From contig CAWZYM010000197.1 in the NCBI GenBank assembly GCA_963966185.1, forward strand, positions 337,501 to 401,500: a DNA stretch of 64,000 nt, written 5' to 3'. Below the pieces are notes generated by a model that was not told where the DNA came from, searched no databases, and saw only the letters and a program-made list of their open reading frames with translations. Origin of the DNA: Rhabditoides inermis (Eukaryota > Nematoda > Chromadorea > Rhabditida > Rhabditidae). The position numbers were made by a program, and so were the translations under genes. Of this stretch, positions 48,076-58,266 are shown piece after piece (positions within the stretch are counted from its first letter, which is position 1; every line of letters begins with the position of its first letter).

Positions 48076-48561
48076 CGCCGCTATATCAATGGCGCTATCG
48101 ATGCGGGCGGGCGTCGGTGGGGAAGGGACGGCCGTCGCCTGCGCATTGTGTGTGTGCGTGCTTGTGTGATGATGAAAGTCTTGTTGCGAATCGTAAGCTG
48201 GGCGTGGAGACGGAAAGCGAGCGGACACACTCTCACGTGGTCACACACATGCTCGATACCAACACGATTGGAAAGAAGATGCCAAAGAAGGACGGCTGGG
48301 AGGGAAGAGAATGAAGAGAGGGGATGGAACGATTGATGGGGGCGTGCAGTGCACATGTACGTGGATGGGAAGAGAAGGGGGATGGGAACAGGTTACATGC
48401 GCGCCCATATTGCATCATGATGATTGTGCGGGGGTGGGTGAAGGTGGAGGCAAGCACACAGTATCAAAGTAGCATTGAGGGAGTAATGGATGGTACAGTA
48501 AGCAGCAATTGATGATACAGTAACGAGTGCGTGTTGAGGGTCTTCGCTGGTGCGTCCGTCC

Positions 48562-50530
48562 ATGTCGGCGGCGCTTCGCTCGGAGCTGATGAAGAAGAAG
48601 CTGGCGGCGCGGGTGATGCACCTCGTCGTCACTGGCCGCTTCACTGACGGTCGACAGGTGCCGTCCCTTTTCTCTTGTCCTCCCTCCCCTCCTCACGGAT
48701 ACCCTCTAGGTGTACGACCGCTTGAAAAAGGACGGACTGAGCGAGGACGCCGACGACTTTGCGCGGATAGAGAAGCTGGTTGACGATGTGAGTTGTAGTG
48801 ATTGAGGGGGTTGGGGCTGATGTTTGACTGATTATCGATTGGCATGTTGCAGTGTTCGGACAGTGGGGATGGGAAGCTGCAGCTGAAGCCGTCGCTGTGC
48901 TCGCAGATTGATCCCCGATGGCAGTGGTTCACCACCGACGAGAAGGCGCTTGTCAGTCCGCAGCCTCATTCACATGCCCTCCCCCCGCCAGATCAGAGAT
49001 CAGTGGCATTAGCATGTCTCGAACCGTGTTTTTTTTTTGCGGCGAGTGTGGCACGACCTTGCTCATTTCTCGCGTTTTGCAGGTGCGCCGGCTGCAGTGT
49101 GCTGGCTCGGCCAACTTTGCCCCCACGCGCAAGAGTGGCATGCAAGCGATGCAGGCGCCGTCGCAGTCGCTCGGCGGCGGATCCGCCACCCACTCGCCCG
49201 AGAGTGAGTAGTCGCGCATCCCCCTGTGGCAGTGGGTGTACTCATGGCATGCGTCTAGATGTGCCCACGCCTCCCGACACTCGTGTGCAGCTGAGCGGAG
49301 GAGGGATGATCGCCGCTGGCCGGCGCGTCTCGCCCAAGATGCCCCTCCCGCAGCAGCAGCTCAGGCAGCCCACGCCCAAGAAGGATGTCAGTCCCCTCCA
49401 GCAGACCAACGTGTGAGTGGAGACGGTAATGGTTGACATGATGAGTGTTGGTGTGTTGCAGCGATATTCTGGACGAGATGGTGGGAGTGTCGAGCAACGG
49501 CGGCGGCGGCGGCGGTGGGCAGAAGAGGAAGGCGCACGCGCCGCCCTCGGCCACGGCGGCGTCGTCGGCCGGCCGCGAGGAGAAGCGCGCGCGGCAAGAG
49601 TCGGCCAGTCCGCCCGAGGACCCCACCACCCACACCAGCACCGCCACACAGCACTCGACTACTGCCGGCATGCTGCAGCTGCCCCCGCCCGCCATTCAGG
49701 TGAGTGTTGTGGCAAGGTTACTGTAGGTATAGTACAGGGTACTGTACTGTATTATATTCTTGGTACTTGCAGGTGTGCAAGTCTCGCGGCGGTGGTTCGT
49801 CGACGTCGTCGTCGCGTCAGTCGTCTCCGTCGCGGACTCCGCTCGCGTCGCCGCCGCAGCCGTCGCACGACTGGAACAAGATGTTCTCCGAGGTGAGGAG
49901 AGAGAGAAGGAGATGGGGGCTGATGGTGATTGTGGTTGCAGGTGACTAGCATCTGGGAGGCGGACCGCTACTTCCAAATGTTCCACAAGGACTATCCCGA
50001 GTACATGACGTGCTTTGACCGCCTGCAGCAGATTGCCGCCGAGTTCCGGCAGTTTGAGCGCGAGCTCAACGCCGCCGATCGAGGCACCAAGGACTATGCC
50101 AAGGTGAGCAGCTGCTATTATTGATTCTCGCCTGTACGATCTTTGCGCCTATTGACTCGAAACGATGCGATTATCGCCCTCATTCCGCTTATCTTATCAC
50201 GCCGCAGGTCCGCTTTCTTTTCTGCAGTTTTTTTGTGTGCAGCGATTCGGAAAATGCCGGGGTGTCTGGAATACAATTGGGGGAAAGAGAGTGTTTGTGG
50301 AATGGTATTTATGAATGTGTGTCTTTCAGATTGAGCGCTCTATACAGCGAAGGTATGCCCATTATGAGAAGGACAACGAATTACTCAAGGTGAGTTGCGT
50401 CGTCATTGTCTCATGTTTACTTACTGATATTAATGTCGTTGTTTAGACGCGTCAACGCCACGCGGATCTGCGTTGCAAGCTGGATGTGCTGAAGCGCCGA
50501 CTGGCTGCGTGGGAGAGATCGCAGTCGTAG
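48562..50530 (+). CDS. ell-1: ELL RNA polymerase II elongation factor, main part
   Basis: ELL proteins are nuclear factors that suppress pausing of RNA polymerase II within elongation complexes. Ten exons join in frame to 403 residues: 48562-48657, 48710-48787, 48853-48951, 49083-49203, 49259-49412, 49462-49699, 49773-49892, 49942-50103, 50330-50389 and 50447-50530. Residues 10-95 match the ELL winged helix (LAARVMHLVV, VYDRLKKDGLSEDADDF, PRWQWFTTDEKALVRRL). The middle is Ser/Pro/Gly-rich and basic. The last about 110 residues are the occludin/ELL domain (IWEADRYFQMFHKDYPEYMT to LDVLKRRLAAWE). The ATG at 48,562 lies just before the winged helix, so the usual N-terminal region is missing here; candidate exons for it lie inverted at 43,821-44,776. 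A transcript could still start at this ATG. A truncated second copy is at 21,949. Confidence 0.85.
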
Positions 50531-51178
50531 GCTCGTAGGCCTACCGAAGTCGCGCGCCCTGTGTGCGGACATCTCCGACCCGGCCTCCTCAGGCGTGTCT
50601 CTCTACACACAACCACCCACTCAGTCCCTTCCTCTCTTTGCCTCCCCTGTGCCCTCTCGCCCCTCTCTCCCTCTCTTTCCACTCCTTCCTAGTTAGTCGA
50701 TACGGGTGCTACAACTGTGTATTTATACTGTAAAAATTCCAAAAAAAGTGCTGCATATATATTGTTGAGCCCTGTGAGCGAGTGTCCCGTCCCCTACTTC
50801 TTGTATTGTCGGCATTGCCATTTCCTCCCACCCCCGCCCTGGCCCTTTTCTTTCCCACCCGCCTCTCCGAGTTGCTTGCTAATATTTCATAGACCCTTTT
50901 ATATAATTGCGTATATGTGTGTGTTATGTGAGTGATTGGCCGAATCGGCCCGTTGTTTGTGATACCGTAACACGTGATATTTGTATTTCCTCTCCGTTTC
51001 CTCTCTTGGCTCCCTCCTTTGCTCACCCCACTCCCATTACACATTCATATCAGTCGATTCTATCGGGCCGTGCGCAATTCGTACTCAGTTCAAGTGAGAT
51101 AAATGCGTTGATTCTTGGCAAGGGGAGTGTTTGAATGAGTTTGAGGTAAAGATGCCATCACATCAGTGTTACTTGTTG
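50531..51178. other. ELL 3' flank
   Basis: Homologous to 23,511-24,149. Non-coding, with a pyrimidine-rich stretch after the stop and ATATATAT near 50,755. The homology with block 1 stops just before the palindrome array. Confidence 0.6.
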
Positions 51179-51186
51179 TAACTTTT

Positions 51187-51370
51187 TGACGCCTCGTGTC
51201 AAAAAGTTGACGCCTCGCGTCATAATTTGACGCACTGCGTCAAAGTGACATCACTTTTCCTTTGTTCTTTTGACGCACCGCGTCAAGATTTTGACGCGAG
51301 GCGTCACTTTTTTACGCGAGGCGTCAATTTTGACGCTGGACGCAGCGCGTCAAGTTGACGCGTTGTGTAG
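51187..51370. repeat. Array of TGACGC-NNN-GCGTCA palindromes
   Basis: Six 15-bp palindromes, perfect or with one mismatch in an arm, start at 51,187, 51,208, 51,228, 51,271, 51,292 and 51,312. A longer version is at 51,331-51,352 and a half copy at 51,356. Start-to-start steps are 21, 20, 43, 21, 20, 19 and 25 bp, close to two helical turns or a multiple. The spacer is three bases (CTC, ACT, ACC, GAG). Each could bind a dimeric protein or form a hairpin. Absent from block 1. Confidence 0.9.
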
Positions 51371-52169
51371 TATAAACGGCCCTATACTGTTGAGTATGTG
51401 AGTATGAGAATGAAGTTTCGATTGGGTGATAGAGAAGGTCGATCCTCGGCGAATAAAAAGTTGAGAGTTGGCGGGACCTTATCCACGTAAACCTCTTTCC
51501 ATCTCCCTTTCATCTTTCTTCCATCATTCCCCCTCTCTCACTGGAGGGGCGGGGCATGCTAATGTGAGGTGGTCTGTTTGGTGTCAATGTGAACACGGTG
51601 TGTCGATCCCTGTGTAAACGCGGAAATTTCATTTTCAGCTAAAATTACGGTAGTGCCTGTTCTGCTTGAATTTTTAAGGAAAATCAGGCTAATCGCGGTC
51701 AAATCGTCGAATTAATCTCAATGATCGAATAATTTGTCGACGCGAGAGATGTGTAGTTATTACTTGTGAAACCGTGTGGACCTAATCTGTAATCATATTC
51801 AGGTTTCCTATTCGATTCTGAGTAGAGAGATACCAAAACAACCAACAAAAAATGATGAAATTGAAGTTTTACAGAAAATTAGTGCTAAATTCATGCAAAT
51901 CTGAAACTACTGTAGCCGCGAAAATTAGCAACAGAGCGCACAATTTCGTCAAATTGAATTTTCCGTTATCGACGGACACACCGTGGGCCAGGATGCCTTT
52001 TTGTGTCATGTGTTTTTGTCATTGTGTATGTCATCTGCATTCCAATTGACACGACTGTTGAAACGGTTCTGCGCCATGACGCGTCTTCAACCCGGTACTT
52101 CTCACGTGTTCAGGACTGCGGCGGCTGTCGAGGGCCGAGGGATCTCTTTAGGCGGTGTCAACGATCGGC
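51371..52169. other. Upstream region of gene X2
   Basis: About 800 bp without a supported exon; AT-rich after 51,600. Any promoter of X2 should be here, but no clear TATA box was identified. Confidence 0.5.
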
Positions 52170-55100
52170 ATGGCGGACGGCGGCGGCGGCGGCGGCGGCG
52201 GGGCGCCCACAGACGTGACGTGAGTGCTGCAATCATCCGTGGGATGTGATAGCCGTTGATTGCAGCGCTATCGGAAAATGTGCGCTCGCATATCTGTTGT
52301 CCCTGAGGGAGAATATGCACAGCGAGGCGACTCAGGTGTTGAATCAGGTACTTTGTTATTTGCTTAATATTGTATTATGGGATGTGTTTCAGCGTTTCCT
52401 CCTCAAGATCAACACTGCCATATTCACCAACAACATATTCAATTTGGACTCGTTGCCCCTCTCGACACGGATGTCCATCATTGCGCAGATTCGTTAGTTA
52501 TTGTTTATATTCAGTCTGATCGGAAATCTGCTTTCAGTGAATCAAGCCGAGCTTGTTTCAACGGACAGCTGCGCGAGTCACTCGTTCTATCGCTGGGCCC
52601 TTAACAGACGTTTGGGACAGGTTAGATGATTTCTTTTCACTATGATTCATATTGTTTTTGATTTTCTACTTCAGGTCTCGGGCACGTGTAACTATGATCT
52701 CGTCTGTAATGAGATAAAGACAGGTATTCGTCACCCACTTGTGTCATTTTATCTATACATCTTTGAAGGCGGCTACAACGAGCTGGCGGCTCGGCTCGGT
52801 GCGCTCAAGAAGATGAAGGAGGAGGCCGCTCCGACTCTGATGTCGAGTGCTCTGCGCTCGCTGCTGCCCGCCATCGCCGACGAGGCCACCGCGAGTATGG
52901 CCGTCGTGTGCGCAGCGGCCATCGGCTTTGAATCGTGAGCGTTATATTCGTTTTTTCTTAGAAATTGAAATTTTAGGGAGTTGGTGATGCTGTCCCTTTT
53001 CGCTGGGACGGCTCCTGTCGCGCCGTTTCTCACCGGCGTCGAGACGAAGCTGCTGCAAGAGGGATCAGACCGCTATCGATACGCGAGGTATGGTGTTGCT
53101 CATGTAAAGCATTGACTTGTGTGATCTAGGATAGCCGCGACGTACCTGCTCGGTCCTACCCTAGACGTCGGGCTAGATCTGCTCGCTGTGTCGGAGCGCG
53201 TGTCTCCGGTGAGTGAGTCGAGATCATGGGAGATCAGTATACGTTGTGTGCTCGTGTCTCGTGTTTGGCAGTGTTCATATTGTATCCATTACAATTTCAG
53301 CTCGCATTCATGACCTGCTCGGCCATTGTGCTGAACGAGAGCGTGCGCGACACCATGCCGATGCACAGCCGTATTGCGGCCACCTTTCTACAAGAACGGC
53401 AGCATCTCCCGGCAGAGGCTGAGACGGTACGCACCTGGCATTATTGTTATAATATGATTGTTATAACACCGGCATTATTGCTATAATACATTATTGTTAT
53501 AACACACCGGCATTATTGTAAGCGCGCGCATTCAAACGCTAATATCGATCAAAGGGCCCTTTTATACTCCGCCGCCGCCGCTAGCGGCGTAGTGCAAAAG
53601 ATACAAATATCGATCGACGCCGCCGGCCGCTCACCGCTGGCCGCTCGCGCACCCCTTTATACTCGAACGCCGCCGCTCACCGCTGGCGGCGGCCGCCACC
53701 GCTAGCGGTCTCCAGCGGCGATAATGCTCGCGAGTATTTTCGCCGCTGCGGCGAGGGTAATGTGCTTGAATGTTTTCAAATCTGATAATTTTGTTTCATA
53801 AGTTTTGTTGTAATTTGGAACAATACACAACTATGATTCAGAATATACCAATTTCAGTCCAATTTGAGCTTCCTGTGCTGAGATTTAGACAGTAACATAA
53901 ATTGTGTACTAGAGAGTACAGTGATCATGTATTTGTTAAAGAGACAAAATTTTAATTGATTTAGCATAAATTTCAGCTATTAATCGAAAGAAACACGAAT
54001 TATGAGCACTCTAATATTTTTGTACGCCGCCCGCCGCCCGTTGACTACTCCCAGCGGCGAGCGGTGAGAATACTCGTCTCGGCGGCGAGCGGCGAGCGGT
54101 GCGGTGGCGGCGAAGTATAAAAGGGCCCAAAGAAGCCCGACATGCGAATCAAAGAGGCCGCGCCACACCCCGGCTGTCAATAGCGGAAACTATCCTTGAG
54201 GCGGCGACTATCGTAGTAATACTCTCACATCAGGCTTTGATGAAGGCGTTTGGAGTCGTGAACCCGATGATTCGCACCGTCCTCTCCTCTACATGGGCGA
54301 TCGCCTCATCGATGGACGATTGGCGCAAGGGTTCTGCGAGAGGTGGGTGCATTTACTAAATAAGTTATGCTGTTTTCTAATGACTTTATAAGCTCATCAC
54401 TTGCAGAACCGCTCCCTGTGCACTTTGCTCGTTTGGTGGGAGAGGAACTTCTGCTCAAGGATCTGCGGTCGAAAGCGCATCGTGTCACCTGCGCCAGTGA
54501 TATGGCGCAACGCACCAGCCACCTTCAGGTCCACCTGTCCGATCCAAAGGTACGCCAGAATGCAAGGCGAACGATTGTTTTTCAAGTTGGACAAAAGACC
54601 AGAGAAGAGACACATGTAATTGACTAGCGTTAGTAGGGAGTGGAAACAAAGTTGAGAGTGGAAATGTTTAGTTCCAAATGTACATGGAAAAAGTTTAACA
54701 TTTCCACGTAGTTCGCGCTTCGCGCGAACATTTCTTTTTCAGTCTTTCAGAAACCCATAGAATCGATTTAACCGTCTTAATGTTTCAACACAACTCTCAC
54801 TATGTAAACTTGTAAACACTTGTCCTAGAGGTGTGAAATAATAATTTTAATAGACTCTACGTGCCTTCTTTTAGACAAGGGAGAGCGCACTTTGGTACTA
54901 TGGCGTGGTTGCAAGAGAGAGAGAGAAAAAGAGGGAGTGCACATTTGAACAGTCGAGAGTAGACTTCATTTCTTTCGCCGTCCGTCTGATAGTCAAGGAA
55001 GAGGAATATTTCTTTGTCATTCATCTTTTTACCAGGGAGTGCGCGGCTGCGCCGCTTATCAGAACGTAGTGCTCAAAACCCATTCACTATCCCCTGACTC

Positions 55101-58037
55101 GTAACTAAGACCGGCAAAACATTTTAGGAGAAGCGGGATTCGAACCCCGGTCATTCACTTGCCGAGCCCTTATCATAGCCACTACACTACCATGCAGACA
55201 TTTCCATGTGCTCAAAATCCATTCACTATCCTTATGACAGCGTGTCAGAGTGAACAAAACGTTTTGGCCAGGACGGGATCCGAACACGGAACCTACCGCT
55301 TGACAGTCAAACGCTTTACCGCCTGCGCCAGAATGGCTACACGCTTGCTCTCTTAAAGCGCGAACCCGTCTCCGCCGGCTCGGTCGCATGCAGTAAGGGA
55401 GTGTCGACATGCGCAACATTACGTTCCACTTTCAATCAATCGATATCAATCAATATCGTATTCCCCTAACATGTGTAAACAATATCCTATATGTTTCATT
55501 CATCAGACCATCCGTTCCGTAAGCGCACACTCTATTCTCCCCTATTGACACTCTATTCTCTCCTATTCACACGCTATCGCCGGGCCGCCGCCTCCTCATC
55601 GCTCTCTCACCCACCCCCAACACATGGCCACTTAGTGTAGTGGTCTAAGGCGCGGTCGCGTCGATCCGATGCTCGCAGGTTCGGATCCCGGTACGGGCAG
55701 AGGGTTTTGCTTACATCTTGGCATTGTCCTCTGCCCCCCAGAGTACCAAGACATTGCCAAACTCGGCAAATTATGCAAATGAAGCTTAAGTGGCGTGACG
55801 GAGAAAATTCCCTTGCTACACACTCTAGGATGGGAGACTAGCCTGGGAGTGGGAGTGGATACAAAGCGGGAGTGAAATGTTTTTGTTTAACGAAAGAAAA
55901 AAAAGTTTTGAAAAAAATGCTCTCAACTTTTTTTTTACCTCAAGGGGGGGCTGCCGCCCCCCCTTGGACCCCCCCGCCGAGGGGGGCTCCGCCCCCCCTC
56001 GACCCCCCCTTTCTTCTCTCTTTTTTAGTTGCATCGGGGGGCTACCGCCCCCCGCACCCCCCGCCTTTTTCTCTCTTGTTTTGATTGCATCGGGGGGCTG
56101 CCGCCCCCCGCACCCCCCGCTTTTGGGTTGAGGGAGTGTAAAAGAGAGAGGAAAGGCTTTAAAACTTGTGCAAAAATCATAAAGACATGGGCAAAAACGT
56201 TTGGGAGCAGCTGGATTCGAACCCCGGACACTCACTTGACACGCCCGCATCATAGCCACTACACTATCCGGGAGACGTTCTCATGCGCTCAAAACCCATT
56301 CACTATCCCCCTGACTCAATAGCAAGAACGGCAAAACATTTTGGGAGAAGCGGGGTTCGAACCCCGGTCACTCACTTGCCGTGCCCGCATTATAGCTACT
56401 ACACTACCAGAGACACGTTCACATGTGCTCAAAACCCATTCACTATCCCCCTGACTCAATAGCACGAACGGCAAAACATTTTGGGAGAAGCGGGGTTCGA
56501 ACCTCGGTCACTCACTTGCCGTGCCCGCATCGTAGCCACTACACTACCGGGGAGACCATCTCATGTGCTCAAAACCCATTCACCATCCCCTTGCGTCACT
56601 TCAAAGACAACAAAACATTTTGGGAGATGCGGGATTCGAACCTCGGTCACTCACTTGACACGCCCGCATCATAGCCACTACACTACCGGGGACACATTCT
56701 CATGTCCTCAAAACCCATTCACTATCCTTCTGACAACGTAACAAAGAAAACAAAACATTTTGGCTGAGACGGGATCCGAACCCGGGAACGTCTGCTTGAC
56801 CGGCTGACGCTCTACCGCCTGAGCAATAGTGGCTACGCGCTGGCTGCCGCAAAGCCCGTACTCGTCTCTGCCCGCTCGTTCGCATGCACAATGTAGAGAA
56901 ATTACTTGCGATCAATCGATATCAATCGATATCAACCGATATCATTGCAAAACGTATTCAATACATTACCGCAATCACTTCATAGTACAAAAAATCACTT
57001 GCAAACAATCGATATCAATCGATATCAACCGATATCAATGCAAAACGCATTCAATTCATTAGCGCAATCACTTCATAGTACAAAAAAACACTTGCAAACA
57101 ATCGATATCAACCGATATCAATGCAAAACGTATCCAATAGCCCAATCACTCCCCAACACATTCCACACATTGCCCCCTTCTGTAACGCACTCGTTGCAAT
57201 TAATCAAAAACAATCGATATCAATCTATAACGTGTTGCCCTAACATGTCTACACACTACCCAATATGTTTCATCAATCATAGCATCGATTGTACCAGCAC
57301 ACACATCCTATTCATTCCCATTGACACTCATTCACACGCTATCGCCCGACGCGCGCTGTCCTCATTGCTCTCTCGCGCTCTGCTCGCACAAGCCCAAGTG
57401 GTGTAGTGGTCTAAGGCGCACGGGCGCGCCTACACTCGCCGCACCCACGGGTTCGAATCCCGGCGCGGGCAGAGGATTTTGCTGACATCTCGGCATCATC
57501 ACGAGTCCACCAGCCATTACAAAAGTCACAAAAATATGCAAATGAAGCTTATAGTCGCGTGACAGAGAAATTTCCCTTGCCATATACTATAGGTAGGAGA
57601 CTACGCACACATCCGGCATCGGTCCCTTCCACCAGAGCGAATGTGTGGTCCTACCGGCCGGGACCATCATCAGTGATGAGCCTGTAGGACATGGGTATTG
57701 AATTTGTACTTGATAACAGAGGGGCATTGATTTTTATGAAATGTCAGATACGTGGAGCTCTCGCTGTGCTGAGCAACTGCGCCGACGTGGTGGCTGGAGT
57801 GCGGAGCAGCATCTTCGACGAGCACGTCACGCAGGCGCTCAACCTCGCCCCGGACGTCCTGGAGAGACTGATTGCATCGCTGATAGGTGGGTTTCGAGTA
57901 TGTTGCTGTTGTTCTTGCATGCATGATCCATTGTCAGTGTTGATGAGCGAGTCTCAGGTGGCGACGAGCCGAAGACGATTGTCACCCCTCTGAAGCGTGC
58001 TCTCCAAATGGACCGCCTGCAGGCCTCCTGCAAGTGA
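52170..58037 (+). CDS. Uncharacterised protein X2, block 2 paralogue
   Basis: Paralogue of X1 with equivalent exons in the same phases: 52170-52219, 52266-52347, 52393-52492, and so on to the last exon 57,958-58,037 (TGA 58,035-58,037). It starts MADGGGGGGGGAPTDVT and ends QMDRLQASCK. Shared landmarks with X1 are CALAYLLSLRENM (CSWNFLMQKRENM in X1), RSLLPAIADEATASM, SLFAGTAPVAPFL and LLAVSERVS. Two introns are greatly enlarged: 53,427-54,233 (807 bp against 47 in X1) holds a 575-bp inverted-repeat element, and 54,550-57,747 (3,198 bp against 39 in X1) holds SINEs and hairpins. The glycine run near the start comes from a GGC repeat. The reading frame is preserved, so it is probably still a gene. 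No known family was recognised; function unknown. Confidence 0.75.
53554..54128. mobile_element. 575-bp GGGCCC-ended inverted-repeat element in X2 intron
   Basis: Ends GGGCCCTTTTATACTCCGCC and, inverted, GGGCCCTTTTATACTTCGCC. It is flanked by AAA on both sides (53,551-53,553 and 54,129-54,131), which may be a 3-bp target duplication as in PIF/Harbinger-type elements. Both ends are packed with CCGCTAGCGG-like palindromes. No transposase is encoded. The X1 intron is the empty state. Confidence 0.75.
54711..54729. repeat. Perfect 8-bp hairpin with TTC loop
   Basis: GTTCGCGC, loop TTC, GCGCGAAC. One of several short perfect hairpins with three-base loops in non-coding parts of the window. Confidence 0.85.
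55127..55340 (-). repeat. Two tRNA-like SINE units on the minus strand
   Basis: 55,127-55,192 reads on the minus strand as a tRNA-like head with A box TAGTGTAGTGGCTATGATA and B box GGTTCGAATCC. 55,271-55,340 is a second, different type (GGCGCAGGCGGTAAAGCG with B-like GTTCGGATCC). Both are followed by CAAAACGTTTTG/CAAAACATTTTA-type tails and a CCCATTCACTATCC motif. No complete acceptor stem pairs well, so I read them as SINE heads and not tRNA genes. Confidence 0.6.
55622..55862 (+). mobile_element. tRNA-derived SINE, copy 1
   Basis: The head GGCCACTTAGTGTAGTGGTC continues with TAAGGCG (A box) and GGTTCGGATCC (B box). The body shares CAGAGG-TTTTGCT-ACATC, ATGCAAATGAAGCTTA and GAGAAA-TTCCCTTGC with the copy at 57,388. 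It lies in an X2 intron, in the same direction as the gene. It ends near CCTGGGAGTGGGAGTGGAT. Confidence 0.7.
55935..56125. repeat. Poly-G/poly-C hairpin cluster
   Basis: Four strong hairpins in a row: GGGGGGGCTGCCGCCCCCCC, then CGAGGGGGGCTCCGCCCCCC continuing CTCG, then GGGGGGCTACCGCCCCCC and GGGGGGCTGCCGCCCCCC, each of the last two followed by GCACCCCCCGC. Stems are six to nine pairs with short loops. The separate Gs could also form a quadruplex. Confidence 0.9.
56207..56836 (-). repeat. Tandem array of tRNA-like SINE units, minus strand
   Basis: Heads with A box TAGTGTAGTGGCTATGATG (or close) and B box GGTTCGAAYCC lie at about 56,207-56,270, 56,346-56,409, 56,486-56,550 and 56,626-56,690. 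A different head (GCTCAGGCGGTAGAGCGTCA) is at 56,768-56,836. Spacing is about 140 bp. The linkers share AAAACCCATTCACTATCC and CAAAACATTTTGGGAGA. Repetition with shared linkers points to SINEs or to tandem growth of one SINE. Confidence 0.7.
56900..57140. repeat. ATCGATATCAATCGATATCA repeats
   Basis: Groups of ATCGATATCAA are repeated three times around 56,912, 57,008 and 57,101, each followed by TGCAAAACGTATTCAA-like sequence and AGCGCAATCACTTCATAGTA, with a period of about 95 bp. Three degenerate tandem units. Confidence 0.75.
57388..57605 (+). mobile_element. tRNA-derived SINE, copy 2
   Basis: The head GCCCAAGTGGTGTAGTGGTC continues with TAAGGCGC (A box), a long variable-arm-like region, and GGGTTCGAATCCC (B box), giving a tRNA-Ser-like look. 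The body matches the copy at 55,622 (ATGCAAATGAAGCTTA and GAGAAATTTCCCTTGC). Because the tail is shared with another copy, it is a SINE and not a free tRNA gene. Confidence 0.7.
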
Positions 58038-58266
58038 TTCTTTGATTCAAGCTTCAAGATTCGTCATATTCTAATTATAAGGTATGTGGAGTGGACGAAA
58101 ATCGCGGGGTTGAATGTTGAAACATGCTGTTTGATTTGGGTAGAGGTGGCGTAGATGAGAGTAGTAGTGTATTTTATACCGACGGGGGAATGGAGCTAGT
58201 AAGAGTGGTATGGAATATGTGGCGAGTAGCGCTATGCTGCAAGAGTGAAACATAAAGTACGCGTTG

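Noticed and set aside
57388..57470. A true tRNA-Ser gene
   Set aside because: A and B boxes are good, but the element continues into a body shared with the copy at 55,622, so a SINE is more likely.
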